Origin: Thalassotalea atypica
GTDB taxonomy: Bacteria > Pseudomonadota > Gammaproteobacteria > Enterobacterales > Alteromonadaceae
Reading direction: 5' to 3'
DNA: 64,000 nucleotides
Assembly (NCBI RefSeq): GCF_030295975.1
Contig: NZ_AP027364.1
Span: forward strand, 310,001 to 374,000
Shown piece after piece: positions 18,249 through 28,059 of this stretch. The translations under genes were made by a program, and so were the position numbers. Position 1 is the stretch's first letter. Every line of letters begins with the position of its first letter. Below the pieces are notes generated by a model. That model made no database searches. It was not told the DNA's origin and saw only the letters and a list, made by a program, of their open reading frames with translations.

Positions 18249-20201
18249 ATGAATTTGAACTCAAAGTATAGTCAACTACGTTTTCTCGCAACTTGCCTGT
18301 TGTTAATTTTTATACAAGCTTGTGGAGGTTCGGGGGCTGATTCTGAGTCAACTGCATTGCCAGATACAACCGCGCCAATAATTGTACTTAATGGCGAAAC
18401 CACTGTTTCATTATTCATTCATGAAACATATGAAGAACTTGGCGCTAGCGCTAAGGATGACAGAGATGGCTCCGTGAATGTTCATATAGAGGGTGATGTT
18501 GATACGCGCAAACTTGGGCATTATATCATCACCTATAGTGCAACAGACAATGCAGGTAACACTGCCACTTCATCTAGGAAAATTGAAATTGTACCAACAG
18601 CAGATACATTACCTCCTGTCTTGACACTAAATGGTCATCAGCATATTACCTTATTGTTAAACGAGGATTACATCGAGTTTGGCGCAACTGCTGTAGATAA
18701 AAATGACGGTGAAATAAGTGTGTCAATAACAGGTGAAGTCGATTCGACTACAACTGGTGAATATACTGTTAGTTACTCTGCAACTAACAGTGAGAATAAT
18801 GTTGCTCAGGTTAAACGATATGTCGTTGTAGCTTCGCCTGTTGAATTTATTACTACATGGCAAACCAATCTACCTGATAATACTGAGCATCTCACTGAAT
18901 CACTACCTAATCAAATCACCATCAGTACATTTGGAGAGGGGTACAACTATCGTGTGGACTGGGGAGATGGGAGTTTTGATGAACACGTTACGGGGAATAT
19001 CAAGCACACCTATGAAACTTTTGGTACATACGATGTCCGGATAAGTGGAGACTTTCCTCAACTCAACTTTTCTGAGCCTTCTGTGATTGGGGGAGAGTCG
19101 TCTGGCAATTATTATACTGACGACGCTATTAAGCTACGATCAATAAAGCAGTGGGGTACAAATAAATGGCGCTCTATGCGCCAAGCATTTGCTTATTGTG
19201 AATTTCTAACAATTGACGCAATTGATAACCCTGATTTATCAGATGTGACGAATATGTCCCGCATGTTCATAGGTGCCTTGAGCCTCAATCAAGATATAAG
19301 TGCTTGGGACGTTTCCAATATCACTGATATGAGCGACATGTTTTCTTTTACATACAGTTTTAATCAAAATTTAAGCTCATGGGATGTCTCAAATGTAAAG
19401 AATATGAAAGGCATGTTCTTCGGAGCAAGCATCTTTAATCAAGACCTGAGTTCATGGAACGTTTTAAATGTTACGGATATGAGCGACATGTTTGCAGGCG
19501 CAGCTATTTTTAATCAAGACCTAGGTTCATGGGATGTCTCAAACGTGACAAATATGGGCGGGATGTTTAATGGTGCTAAGGCGTTTAATCAAGATTTAAG
19601 CTCATGGGATATTTCAAATGTTATGGATATGAGCGGCATGTTTGCAGGCGCAGCTATTTTTAATCAAGACCTAGGTTCATGGGATGTCTCAAACGTGACG
19701 AATATGGGCGGGATGTTTAATGGTGCTGAAGCGTTTAATCAAGATTTAAGCTCATGGGATGTTTCAAGCGTGACAAATATGGGCGCGATGTTTAATGGCG
19801 CTAAAGCGTTTAATCAAGATTTAAGCTCATGGGATGTTTCAACTGTGACGAATATGAGCCTAATGTTTAATGACGCAAAAGTTTTTAATCAAGACTTAAG
19901 TGTATGGCATGTTTCAAGTGTTACTACTATGGGAGGAATGTTTCTGAGGGCTGAAGCGTTCGACCAAGACATAAGCTCGTGGGATGTATCTAATGTAACA
20001 GCAATGCAGTGGATGTTTATTGGGTCGCCGCTATCGACTCTTAATTATAATGCTCTTCTAATGGCGTGGAGTAATCTGCCTTTACAAAGCAATGTTGTGT
20101 TCAGTGCAGGCGATAGTACATATTCAAGAGCTGCTAGTACCTACAGAGATATACTCACTAATGTTTATGGTTGGAGCGTATATGATGGTGGCGTAGATTA
20201 A
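18249..20201 (+). CDS. Surface lipoprotein with Ig-like domains and BspA/DUF285 repeats
   Basis: A 650-residue predicted lipoprotein (signal peptide ending in the lipobox IQAC, then GGSG). Two DUF5011-type Ig-like domains follow (about 38-118 and 122-198; [15 protein letters not shown]... and [15 protein letters not shown]...). Next is a PKD-like strand region ([10 protein letters not shown]), then at least ten 25-residue DUF285 repeats of the form [20 protein letters not shown], at about residues 330-590. DUF285 repeats occur in surface proteins of Mycoplasma, Brachyspira and many marine bacteria; the role is often assumed to be adhesion. Residues after the repeats ([18 protein letters not shown]) form the usual cap. 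At DNA level two adjacent 75-bp units were duplicated recently (see findings). It stands alone between alr and yjbQ. Confidence 0.85.
   Translation: MNLNSKYSQLRFLATCLLLIFIQACGGSGADSESTALPDTTAPIIVLNGETTVSLFIHETYEELGASAKDDRDGSVNVHIEGDVDTRKLGHYIITYSATDNAGNTATSSRKIEIVPTADTLPPVLTLNGHQHITLLLNEDYIEFGATAVDKNDGEISVSITGEVDSTTTGEYTVSYSATNSENNVAQVKRYVVVASPVEFITTWQTNLPDNTEHLTESLPNQITISTFGEGYNYRVDWGDGSFDEHVTGNIKHTYETFGTYDVRISGDFPQLNFSEPSVIGGESSGNYYTDDAIKLRSIKQWGTNKWRSMRQAFAYCEFLTIDAIDNPDLSDVTNMSRMFIGALSLNQDISAWDVSNITDMSDMFSFTYSFNQNLSSWDVSNVKNMKGMFFGASIFNQDLSSWNVLNVTDMSDMFAGAAIFNQDLGSWDVSNVTNMGGMFNGAKAFNQDLSSWDISNVMDMSGMFAGAAIFNQDLGSWDVSNVTNMGGMFNGAEAFNQDLSSWDVSSVTNMGAMFNGAKAFNQDLSSWDVSTVTNMSLMFNDAKVFNQDLSVWHVSSVTTMGGMFLRAEAFDQDISSWDVSNVTAMQWMFIGSPLSTLNYNALLMAWSNLPLQSNVVFSAGDSTYSRAASTYRDILTNVYGWSVYDGGVD
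19478..19777 (+). repeat. Recent 150-bp tandem duplication within the DUF285 repeat array
   Basis: The block from about 19478 to 19627 recurs at 19628 to 19777 with few base changes; for example the stretch around GCAGCTATTTTTAATCAAGA is identical 150 bases apart. Each block equals two 75-bp (25-residue) repeat units, so the reading frame is kept. Confidence 0.85.
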
Positions 20202-20237
20202 CTCTGGTAACGTTGAACTTTCCTAATCGTACGAAAA

Positions 20238-20660
20238 TTACTGCTCGCCCTGAATAGTGGCAATAATTGTACGCTCGCCACCATGGTCTCGATGTTCGCC
20301 TAAGTAAATCCCTTGCCATGTGCCCAAATTTAACCGCCCGTTTGTGATTGGAATAGACACGCTGGCGCCCAAGGTACTTGCCTTAATATGTGCTGGCATA
20401 TCATCACTGCCTTCATAGGTGTGTTGATAATAACGGGCATTTTCGGGTACAAATTGATTAAAGTGTGCTTCCATATCACTGCGCACCGTAGGGTCAGCAT
20501 TTTCATTAATGGTTAGTGAGGCGGAAGAGTGCTGAATGAACAAGTGTAATAATCCGCACTCGATATTAGCAAGCACTGGCAGTTGTCGAATAATATCGTT
20601 AGTGATCAAGTGAAATCCACGTGTTCGTGCTGTAAGGCTAATCGTTTGTTGTTGCCACAT
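20238..20660 (-). CDS. YjbQ-family protein (UPF0047)
   Basis: The ATG at 20660 has AAAGGA upstream and gives 140 residues beginning [20 protein letters not shown]; the nine-codon longer ORF lacks a ribosome-binding site. Family motifs are visible: [35 protein letters not shown], and [17 protein letters not shown] with conserved His and Glu. YjbQ proteins show weak thiamine-phosphate synthase activity but the physiological role is unresolved. It follows metR by about 19 bases on the same strand and may be co-transcribed with it. Confidence 0.88.
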   Translation of the reverse strand: MWQQQTISLTARTRGFHLITNDIIRQLPVLANIECGLLHLFIQHSSASLTINENADPTVRSDMEAHFNQFVPENARYYQHTYEGSDDMPAHIKASTLGASVSIPITNGRLNLGTWQGIYLGEHRDHGGERTIIATIQGEQ

Positions 20661-20679
20661 TTCTTTTCCTTTTTGCTTT

Positions 20680-21555
20680 CTAGCCAAGCGTTAATTCTAG
20701 CTGATTAAATTGCTGCTTTGAACTTATGAACATCTGTTCGAAGAGTATTTTCGTTGCGATACTCTCTTGGTGACTTAAGTACATATGACTAAACATGCCT
20801 TCTTGTGTGATCGGCCTGACACTAATTAAATCACTTGCGGCATAAGTTGAAACTAACCAGTTAGGTAAAACGGCAATACCTACGCCTGCACAAACCATTT
20901 GTAAAATTGTATGGCTATTTTTTATTTGCTTCACTTGTTTCGGTTCAATGCCATGGGGCAACAGTAATTGCTTAAAAATATCCATTTTTTTCTGTGCGAT
21001 CGGGTAAGTGAGTAGCGTTGATTGTTTGAAGTCTTCTGCACTGAGGTACTTTTGTTTTGTTAGTGGATGCCGTTTAGCCAGTACCGCGACTAACTCAAAT
21101 TGTCCTAGCAAGTGAGGAGCCGTGTTAGATGGTTTTTCATCGCAAAACAGAAAATCGACTTTATCTCGGTCGTCAAATAACTCGTCAGTAAAATCAAACT
21201 CTACACCGTCTACTTCAGTCTTTACTTGCTCAATAACTGGGATTAACCACTGAAAACACGCGTGACAAGCGATGCCAATGCTGTATGTGTTAGTTGTTGA
21301 GGCAACAATGTCTCGCTCTGTCTGCTGCCATGAAGGTAAAACGTTTTCAGCCAATGTTAAAATTTGTTGTCCTTGAACGGTAAACTCAATAGGTGTTGAA
21401 CCGCGGATAAAAAGCGGCATTCCGATCTTTGATTCCAGATCTTTCACTTGGTGAGAAAGCGCCGACAGACTAATAAACAAGCTGTCTGCTGCTTTTCGCA
21501 TGGAGTTGTATTTTGCCAATGCATTTAATGTTTTTAAGTGTTTAATTTCTAACAT
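20680..21555 (-). CDS. metR: MetR, LysR-type activator of methionine genes
   Basis: A LysR-type regulator of 291 residues from ATG 21555, which has TAGGA eight bases upstream; the ORF extends 24 codons further but the conserved [18 protein letters not shown] start matches E. coli MetR (MIEVKHLKTLQAL). The winged helix is [18 protein letters not shown] followed by VKDLE; the effector domain (about 90-290) binds homocysteine in the family. It is divergent from metE with 107 bases between starts, the classical metR-metE arrangement. The shared region holds met boxes near metE and an inverted GAAGAAT/ATTCTTC (from 21580 to 21607) that may be a MetR site. Confidence 0.93.
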   Translation of the reverse strand: MLEIKHLKTLNALAKYNSMRKAADSLFISLSALSHQVKDLESKIGMPLFIRGSTPIEFTVQGQQILTLAENVLPSWQQTERDIVASTTNTYSIGIACHACFQWLIPVIEQVKTEVDGVEFDFTDELFDDRDKVDFLFCDEKPSNTAPHLLGQFELVAVLAKRHPLTKQKYLSAEDFKQSTLLTYPIAQKKMDIFKQLLLPHGIEPKQVKQIKNSHTILQMVCAGVGIAVLPNWLVSTYAASDLISVRPITQEGMFSHMYLSHQESIATKILFEQMFISSKQQFNQLELTLG

Positions 21556-21621
21556 GTTGAAATTCCTACAAGTGCTGTTGAAGAATTTGCGATTGCCAAC
21601 ATTCTTCTTAAAGTTGATTAT

Positions 21622-21645
21622 ATACACCTAAACATCTAGACGTCC
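21622..21645. promoter_or_regulatory. Tandem met boxes (MetJ operator) upstream of metE
   Basis: Three adjoining 8-bp units match the met box AGACGTCT: ATACACCT (5 of 8), AAACATCT (6 of 8) and AGACGTCC (7 of 8). MetJ binds tandem boxes cooperatively, so the row is more convincing than any single unit. They end 17 bases before the metE ATG and follow a possible promoter (TTGCCA 21593, GATTAT 21616, spacing 17). metJ itself is not in the window. Confidence 0.65.
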
Positions 21646-21662
21646 AAATAAAGTTGAGAAAT

Positions 21663-23918
21663 ATGATCACACATAATTTAGGTTTTCCAAGAATTGGAAA
21701 AAAAAGAGAATTGAAAAAAGCATTAGAGCAATATTGGCAGAAGAAGATATCTAAAGTTGACTTGCTCGATCAAGCGAAACAAATCAGACAGGAAAACTGG
21801 CAGACACAACATCAAAATGGTGTGAATTTAGTCCCTGTCGGTGACTTTGCTTTGTATGACCAAGTGCTGTCTACCAGTATTATGCTTGGCATTGTGCCAA
21901 AAAGATTTCAAAGTAATCAATCAGTTTTAGATACTGAGTTTGCTATAGCGAGAGGACAAAGTGGCGGCGAGTGCAACTGTGCGGCCAGCGACATGACAAA
22001 GTGGTTTGACACAAACTATCACTACATAGTGCCAGAAATAACTGCGTCAACCGAAATATGCATTGATACCGCAGCACTTGTTGGACAAGTTAAAGAAGCA
22101 AAAAGTGCAGGTTATCAATGCAAACCTGTCATTATTGGCCCAGTGACTTATTTGTATTTAGCTAAATCCACGATTGAAGATAAGATCACCTTCTTGCCAA
22201 AATTGCTTGAAGCTTATCAAGTGATCCTTGATGAGCTTGCACAGCTTAATTGTGAATGGATCCAAATTGATGAGCCTATTTTAACCCTAGAGTTGAACGA
22301 ACAGTGGCAACACGCGCTCACTACCACGTATCAACAACTCAAAAAAACGAGCAGTAAGTGGCTACTAGCAACGTACTTTGGCCGAGTAGATCACCTCTCA
22401 AATCTGGTGTCGAAATTGAATGTTGATGGCATTCATTTGGATACTGTTGCAGAACAAGGAAATATCACTGAATTTGTTTATAGTTTGCCAAATGATTGGG
22501 TCATTTCGTTAGGTGTGATTGATGGACGAAACGTTTGGAAGTCAGATCTTGTCTCCATCTATCAACGTATTTCGCCGCTGCTTAATGTCCTCGGTTCGCG
22601 TTTGTGGCTGGCGCCTAGTTGTTCACTATTGCATAGCCCAATTGACGTAAATTTAGAGAAGAATTTAAATGAAGAAGTAAAATCTTGGCTAGCCTTTGCT
22701 GTCCAAAAATGTAATGAACTTGAGCTATTGGCCTTTGCACTTAAAAGCAAAAATACCGATGACATTACTAAGTATTCAACCCCTGTATTGCAAAGCTTGG
22801 TCTCTGAAAAGCGTAACAATAATAAAGTTAAAACAGCTATTTCTGCATTGTCTACTGCTGACTTTGAAAGAGCGTCACGCTTTGAGCAAAGGCAAGAAAT
22901 TCAGCAACGCGCTTTAGGTTTACCGCTATACCCAACGACAACGATAGGTTCTTTCCCGCAAACCGGTGATATTCGTGCAACGCGCGCCAAATGGAAGCGA
23001 GAAGAACTAAGTGATGTCGAATATCAAACAGCGATCAAGTCTGAAATTGCCTCGGTTATTCGCAAACAGGAACAAATAGGGCTTGATGTCTTAGTACATG
23101 GTGAGGCCGAGCGAAATGACATGGTTGAGTACTTTGGTGAACAGCTCGACGGTTGTGCAATTACTGAGTTTGCTTGGGTACAAAGCTATGGCTCTCGTTG
23201 TGTTAAGCCTCCAATTATTTACGGTGATGTTTCTCGTCCACAACCGATGACGACTCCTTGGATCAGCTACGCAAATTCGCTCTCGGAAAAGCCGGTCAAA
23301 GCTATGCTTACAGGGCCGATTACGATCATGTCTTGGTCTTTCATTCGCAATGACATTGCCCGTGAGCAAGTCGCTAAACAAATTGGTTTGGCCATTAAAG
23401 AGGAAGTGAGTGATTTAGCTGATCATGGCATTGGGATCATTCAAATTGATGAACCTGCCATTAAAGAAGCGATGCCGTTAAAGCAAAGTCAATGGGCGAA
23501 GTATAGTCAATGGGCTACAGAGGCTTTTAGGCTATGTAGTGCTCATGTTAGTGATGAAACACAAATTCATAGCCACATTTGTTATTCAGAATTTAATGAC
23601 ATTCTTGCCTCCCTCATTGACCTTGATGCGGATGTGCTCACTATTGAAACGTCACGTTCTAATATGGAAGTGCTTGAAGCATTTGAACAGCTGACCTATC
23701 CGAACGCATTGGGACCCGGTGTTTACGATATTCACTCGGCCAATATACCCAGTATTGAATGGATTAAAGATCTGATCGTTAAAGCTGGGGAGTACTTACC
23801 TAAAGAGAGAATTTGGGTTAATCCAGATTGCGGCTTAAAAACGCGTGCGTGGCCAGAGACTGAAGCGGCATTAAAGAACTTAGTGAAAGCGGCACAGGAG
23901 TTACGATTGGAAAATTAA
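21663..23918 (+). CDS. metE: Cobalamin-independent methionine synthase
   Basis: MetE (751 residues from ATG 21663) transfers the methyl group of 5-methyltetrahydropteroyl-triglutamate to homocysteine. The start ITHNLGFPRIGKKRELKKAL is that of the N-terminal barrel; the catalytic barrel begins near LYPTTTIGSFPQTGDIRATR. Zinc ligands are visible: His in IHSHICYSEF with the nearby Cys (about residues 635-640), the Glu of this barrel, and Cys in VNPDCGLKTR (about 722). HGEAERNDMVEYF is also conserved. It is divergent from metR and preceded by met boxes, so both MetR activation and MetJ repression are likely. A 13-bp stem terminator follows. Confidence 0.97.
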   Translation: MITHNLGFPRIGKKRELKKALEQYWQKKISKVDLLDQAKQIRQENWQTQHQNGVNLVPVGDFALYDQVLSTSIMLGIVPKRFQSNQSVLDTEFAIARGQSGGECNCAASDMTKWFDTNYHYIVPEITASTEICIDTAALVGQVKEAKSAGYQCKPVIIGPVTYLYLAKSTIEDKITFLPKLLEAYQVILDELAQLNCEWIQIDEPILTLELNEQWQHALTTTYQQLKKTSSKWLLATYFGRVDHLSNLVSKLNVDGIHLDTVAEQGNITEFVYSLPNDWVISLGVIDGRNVWKSDLVSIYQRISPLLNVLGSRLWLAPSCSLLHSPIDVNLEKNLNEEVKSWLAFAVQKCNELELLAFALKSKNTDDITKYSTPVLQSLVSEKRNNNKVKTAISALSTADFERASRFEQRQEIQQRALGLPLYPTTTIGSFPQTGDIRATRAKWKREELSDVEYQTAIKSEIASVIRKQEQIGLDVLVHGEAERNDMVEYFGEQLDGCAITEFAWVQSYGSRCVKPPIIYGDVSRPQPMTTPWISYANSLSEKPVKAMLTGPITIMSWSFIRNDIAREQVAKQIGLAIKEEVSDLADHGIGIIQIDEPAIKEAMPLKQSQWAKYSQWATEAFRLCSAHVSDETQIHSHICYSEFNDILASLIDLDADVLTIETSRSNMEVLEAFEQLTYPNALGPGVYDIHSANIPSIEWIKDLIVKAGEYLPKERIWVNPDCGLKTRAWPETEAALKNLVKAAQELRLEN

Positions 23919-23940
23919 GTGACGATGCATCGGTCAACAT

Positions 23941-23976
23941 AAATAGCCATTTCAAAATAGAAATGGCTATTTTATT
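23941..23976 (+). terminator. Hairpin terminator of metE
   Basis: AAATAGCCATTTC and GAAATGGCTATTT pair perfectly (13 bp) around a 6-base loop; the T-rich bases after it are short (TATT). It sits 22 bases after the metE stop. Confidence 0.7.
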
Positions 23977-23997
23977 CGTCAATTTTTTTCAGTACAG

Positions 23998-24033
23998 AAA
24001 AAAAATGGCCATTCATTGAAACGAATAGCCATT
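23998..24033 (-). terminator. Intrinsic terminator of the cheX-like gene
   Basis: On the minus strand AATGGCTATTC and GAATGGCCATT pair with one mismatch, followed by eight T. It lies about 50 bases after the stop of the CheX-like gene and faces the metE terminator. Confidence 0.75.
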
Positions 24034-24083
24034 ATAAAATCGAGTTTATATTGTATTGATTATCGTAAAACAGGAATCAATTA

Positions 24084-24545
24084 CTAGTCGAAACTAAATT
24101 CAATAAATGCTTTTCCATGGGGAGAGCTTAATGGGATGATAACAATCGGGCCTTCCGCTTTATGATTAATGGTGTGGTTCTGACCAGACACAACCATAGG
24201 TGTTGCCATATCGAATTCAAAACCTTTTTCACTTAGCATACGTTTTGCGCCACCTGTTACCATATTGGTTATTTCGCCAACCAAGTCAGTAATCTCTTCG
24301 TTAACAGTGTCAGGCGCTTCACCCACCATGTTTTTCATGGTGGCTAAGGCAAGAGAGCCTTCAAATGTGATAGATAAAGAGCCTTTAGCTTGATCACTTA
24401 CCATACCGATCAAACCAGAAACATCGCCCTTTGCGACTTCGCCTTGTTTCAATTTAGGCTTTTCAGGAGTCAATTCCATCATTGCCATGGTTGACATGAC
24501 ATTAAGCATTGAAGATAAGAAAGGATTAATAAACTCTACATTCAT
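24084..24545 (-). CDS. CheX-like chemotaxis/c-di-GMP-associated protein
   Basis: A 153-residue cytoplasmic protein of the CheC/CheX family. It has MNVEFINPFLSSMLNVMSTM at the start, GDVSGLIGMVSDQAKGSLSI in the first sheet, and the phosphatase-like signature ITDLVGEITNMVTGGAK, where E and N are the catalytic pair in CheX. True CheX dimers dephosphorylate CheY-P. In many gammaproteobacteria such stand-alone CheX proteins act with response regulators outside the chemotaxis operon. No partner is adjacent here. It is transcribed alone, towards metE. Confidence 0.85.
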   Translation of the reverse strand: MNVEFINPFLSSMLNVMSTMAMMELTPEKPKLKQGEVAKGDVSGLIGMVSDQAKGSLSITFEGSLALATMKNMVGEAPDTVNEEITDLVGEITNMVTGGAKRMLSEKGFEFDMATPMVVSGQNHTINHKAEGPIVIIPLSSPHGKAFIEFSFD

Positions 24546-24637
24546 GAAGCGTACCGGGCCTTATTTGTTCGCTAGTGCATAATACAAATGCATTAATATA
24601 AATACTAATTTAACATATCTAAATGTATTCGCACTAA

Positions 24638-25132
24638 TTATTGTTCTCTAATTGGCCTAATTCGAAGAGTTTTGTTAAAGGTTAAGCTACCTTTGGCATT
24701 ATCGCTTCTATAATTCACCGTGTTTATTTGGTGATCATACGTGTCGATGAGCAAACTGTTTCTGACTTTTAGACCCATAAAACTTTTTTGATATGAAGCT
24801 TGTTGATAAACAAAGATTTTATCTCGTATAGCTTCTATACCTATCCACTTTATCGGCACAATTTCATTTTCTTTAACTAATTGAAAATATTGCTCAATGT
24901 AGTTTCGTATCAATAATTCGTATTGCGGATGCTCTGGACTGAAATTGATTTGCTCAACTTCAGCGATAGCGTTCTCAATATCATGAGCGGTTAGCTGATG
25001 AATGATTTCCAGTTGTTGAGTATCAGGGTTGTTAACGAGATCTGTTAGCGCAAAAAAATACTTATGAGCTGCAGCAAAAGCTGCAACTCCAAGTAATATG
25101 CTTACAATAAATACTTTGACTAGGTTAATCAT
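24638..25132 (-). CDS. Small membrane-anchored protein coupled to the M1 peptidase
   Basis: Unrecognised protein of 164 residues. The ATG at 25132 overlaps the stop of the upstream peptidase gene (ATGATTAA), which implies coupled translation; an earlier ATG at 25165 is possible. It has one N-terminal membrane helix (residues 1-24, LVKVFIVSILLGVAAFAAAH) and a soluble part, probably periplasmic, of about 135 residues. That part ends in a beta-rich stretch: SFMGLKVRNSLLIDTYDHQI, then SLTFNKTLRIRPIR. The tight overlap suggests that it works with the peptidase, for example as an anchor or inhibitor; that is inference. Confidence 0.65.
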   Translation of the reverse strand: MINLVKVFIVSILLGVAAFAAAHKYFFALTDLVNNPDTQQLEIIHQLTAHDIENAIAEVEQINFSPEHPQYELLIRNYIEQYFQLVKENEIVPIKWIGIEAIRDKIFVYQQASYQKSFMGLKVRNSLLIDTYDHQINTVNYRSDNAKGSLTFNKTLRIRPIREQ

Positions 25133-27482
25133 TACCTTCTTCTTTTTTCTCATTTCCTTGGTCATCTAACGACTTCAACTCTTCATTGTAGTCACGCATC
25201 ATGTCATCTTTCTTGCGCTTATAAAGCTCAAAACGTGATTGCACAGGGCGTGCTGGCCAGTAGTTGTTGTTCACATCTACATCAGCTGTTTCCCAGTGTG
25301 GATCAAGGGCAATTTCTTTGATTTCTTTATCTGTGATGATGAGCTTAGAGACTTTCTCTGGCGACTTCTTCCAAATTTCCGCTGGAATATGCATTTGCTC
25401 TTTTGAGTCATCAGCGTAAGTAATGTCTAAAATGATTGGCATGACTAGTCCGCCTTTATTAGAAAAATCAACAATATAAAATTTATTGTCGTTTACTAAT
25501 AGGTCTTTTTCCCATTGCTCAAGCTTAGCATGATTTTTATTGTATTTATTACGTTTAGCATTCGTTGCCGTGAACTTGTCGTGCTCATTGTAAAAGTCTA
25601 ACAATTCAGGCTTGTCATGTGTTCTGCGCCACATGCCTTCATTACGTACCTTTGAGATAAAGTCTGGATTTTCGTTATCTAATGCACGTTCCCAAGCTTC
25701 TTCTGTGTCTGGATTTTGGCTGTTTGGACGATACAAGTGCACGGTATCGATAGCTAGGTCAACGTGATCTGTGGTGTAGAACCAACCGCGCCAAAACCAA
25801 TCCAAATCAACGGCAGAAGCATCTTCCATGGTACGGAAAAAATCTGAAGGAGTTGGACGTTTAAACTTCCAGCGTTGTGCATACTCTTTGAAAGCAAAAT
25901 CAAATAGCTCACGGCCCATAATGGTTTCACGTAAAATATTTAATGCGGTTGCTGGCTTACCGTAAGCATTATTTCCAAACTGCATAATAGATTCTGAGTT
26001 GGTCATGATGGGTACTTGGTTAGTACTTTTCATGTAAGTGGTAATGTTAGCTGCATCGCCACGACGAGACGGGTAGCCTTCTTCCCATGCTTGCTCCGCA
26101 ATGAACTGTAAGAAGGTATTTAAACCTTCATCCATCCAAGTCCATTGACGTTCGTCTGAGTTAACAATCATCGGAAAATAGTTATGACCGACTTCATGAA
26201 TGATAACGCCGATCAAGCCATATTTTGTGCGACGAGAATAGGTTTTCTCACCAGTTTTTTCATTCAGTGTTGGACGAGGACCGTTAAAGGTGATCATCGG
26301 GTATTCCATACCGCCAACTGGGCCGTTTACAGAAATTGAAACAGGGTAAGGGTAAGCAAATGTATACTTGTTGTATTGCTCCATAGTGTGGATAATCGCT
26401 TCGGTCGAATACTTCTCCCATAGCGGGTTACCTTCATTCGGGTAGTACGACATCGCCATGGTGTCAGTATCACCTTCATTGTATCCTTGTGCGTCCCAGA
26501 TAAACTTACGACTTGAAGCCCAGGCGAAATCGCGGACGTTCTTCGCTTTGAAATGCCATGTTTTAGTTTTAGTTGAACGTGATTTCTCGTTCGCTAATGC
26601 TTCGTCAGGAGTAATAACAAGAACTGGCTTTTTCGCAGTTTTCGCTTTCATTAAACGATCGCGTTGCGCTTTTGTTAGGACTTTTTTAGCGTTTTGTAGT
26701 TCGCCTGTTGCCGCAACAACATGATCCGCAGGTACGGTAATTTTTACGTCATAATCACCAAATTCTAACGCGAATTCCCCACGACCTAAAAACTGCTTAT
26801 TTTGCCAACCGACAGCATCATAATAAGCCGCGGCACGAGGGAACCACTGGGCTATTTCATATAAGTAGTTATCGTCCTTTTCAAAGTACTCAAAACCACT
26901 TCGACCACCAAGCACTTTTTGCTCATGGATTTGGTAATTCCATTCAACATTAAACTTAACGTTGTCACCTGATTTAAGTGGCTTGGGTAAATCAATACGC
27001 ATCATAGTGCCGTTAATGACATAATGCAGTGGCTTATCGCTGGTGTCCGTCACTTTGGTGATCTTGTAGCCACCGTCAAACTTGTCGTTTTCGACAATAT
27101 TTCGAAAGCCCTTATATGTCATTTTGTCTTGGCTTGGTGCACTGATGGTTGACTTGGCACCCGCATTACGTTTCATGCGGTTTTGATCAAGTTGAAGCCA
27201 AATATAACGCAGTGTGTCTGGTGAATTGTTTTGATAATCAAGCGTTTCAAAACCAGTTAGTTGCTGCTTCTCATCATCTAATGAAATGTTAATCTTATAG
27301 TCAACGTCTTGTTGCCAGTATTGATGTCCCGGAGCACCAGAAGCCGTACGATAGGTATTCGGCGTTGGTAACAATTCTTCTAGTTGACGAAATTTGTCAT
27401 CAAATGGCGCACCTTTTGCGATAACACAGCTGGAAAAAGCGGCTGCAACACACAACAGCGCAGAGCGCATGGAAATGGTCAT
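25125..27482 (-). CDS. Exported M1-family metallopeptidase
   Basis: A 785-residue protein with an N-terminal signal peptide (MTISMRSALLCVAAAFSSCV, cleavage near residue 23). The N-terminal beta-saddle is aminopeptidase-N-like (YKINISLDDEKQQLTGFETL). The catalytic domain contains GGMEYPMITFNGP (substrate-binding GxMEN variant) and the zinc motif HEVGHNYFP near residue 426, with the third ligand in WMDEGLNTFLQ. It belongs to the M1 branch common in Alteromonadales and Bacteroidota and probably trims peptides in the periplasm. The C-terminus is lysine- and glutamate-rich. A small membrane protein gene overlaps its stop. Confidence 0.9.
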   Translation of the reverse strand: MTISMRSALLCVAAAFSSCVIAKGAPFDDKFRQLEELLPTPNTYRTASGAPGHQYWQQDVDYKINISLDDEKQQLTGFETLDYQNNSPDTLRYIWLQLDQNRMKRNAGAKSTISAPSQDKMTYKGFRNIVENDKFDGGYKITKVTDTSDKPLHYVINGTMMRIDLPKPLKSGDNVKFNVEWNYQIHEQKVLGGRSGFEYFEKDDNYLYEIAQWFPRAAAYYDAVGWQNKQFLGRGEFALEFGDYDVKITVPADHVVAATGELQNAKKVLTKAQRDRLMKAKTAKKPVLVITPDEALANEKSRSTKTKTWHFKAKNVRDFAWASSRKFIWDAQGYNEGDTDTMAMSYYPNEGNPLWEKYSTEAIIHTMEQYNKYTFAYPYPVSISVNGPVGGMEYPMITFNGPRPTLNEKTGEKTYSRRTKYGLIGVIIHEVGHNYFPMIVNSDERQWTWMDEGLNTFLQFIAEQAWEEGYPSRRGDAANITTYMKSTNQVPIMTNSESIMQFGNNAYGKPATALNILRETIMGRELFDFAFKEYAQRWKFKRPTPSDFFRTMEDASAVDLDWFWRGWFYTTDHVDLAIDTVHLYRPNSQNPDTEEAWERALDNENPDFISKVRNEGMWRRTHDKPELLDFYNEHDKFTATNAKRNKYNKNHAKLEQWEKDLLVNDNKFYIVDFSNKGGLVMPIILDITYADDSKEQMHIPAEIWKKSPEKVSKLIITDKEIKEIALDPHWETADVDVNNNYWPARPVQSRFELYKRKKDDMMRDYNEELKSLDDQGNEKKEEGND

Positions 27483-27627
27483 AGTCTTCCTAATGAGTAA
27501 ATGAAATGGAATTTATAATTTTATGGGGTACGCTTATACCATATTCATAGGTTGCAAGTTAATAGTGGAATAAGGTGTTTGCGCTTAAATTACGCTATCT
27601 TGCGATAAGCGGTATCCTAGCTGGAAA

Positions 27628-28059
27628 TTAACAGCTCTGACATTTACCGTGGGCTTCAACAATTTGATGACTGATACTAAATCCACTGGCATCAGCCATG
27701 GCTCTGATCGCTAGGTCAAGATTGTTAGACTGTATTTCTTCGACATGCCCACATTGATCGCAAATCAACAATTGCACGGGGTGATTACAGTCACTAAAAT
27801 GGTGACACAAAATAAATGCGTTAATGGATTCAATTTTATGGACAAAACCTTGCTGGCTTAAAAAATCCAATGCGCGATAAATGGTGGCCGGTTTCGCTGC
27901 GGCATCGGTTCGCTTCAATTCTTCAAGTAAATCATATGCTCCTACTGCGCCTTCGTGTTGTGTCAGTAGTAAAAAAACTTGTTCTCGAATACGGGTCATT
28001 CTTGCGCCACGTTGTTGGCACACGTCTTTGGCTTGTTCGAGTAAGTGTTTTGCGCTCAT
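27628..28059 (-). CDS. zur: Zinc uptake regulator Zur (Fur family)
   Basis: The ATG at 28059 gives 143 residues (a TTG at 28068 is possible). The winged helix has VFLLLTQHEGAVGAYDLLEE and KPATIYRALDFLSQQGFVHK, very close to E. coli Zur. The structural and regulatory zinc sites are visible as NAFILCHHF, ICDQCGHVEE and EAHGKCQSC. The C-terminus stops directly after the last cysteine, shorter than in E. coli. Zur-Zn represses zinc import genes. The divergent neighbour is a TonB-dependent receptor, so control of that receptor by Zur is possible, but I could not find a convincing Zur box. Confidence 0.93.
   Translation of the reverse strand: MSAKHLLEQAKDVCQQRGARMTRIREQVFLLLTQHEGAVGAYDLLEELKRTDAAAKPATIYRALDFLSQQGFVHKIESINAFILCHHFSDCNHPVQLLICDQCGHVEEIQSNNLDLAIRAMADASGFSISHQIVEAHGKCQSC

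Noticed and set aside
19240-20020. 75-bp periodic repeats
   Set aside because: They code for DUF285 repeats in one long ORF; not a CRISPR array or satellite.
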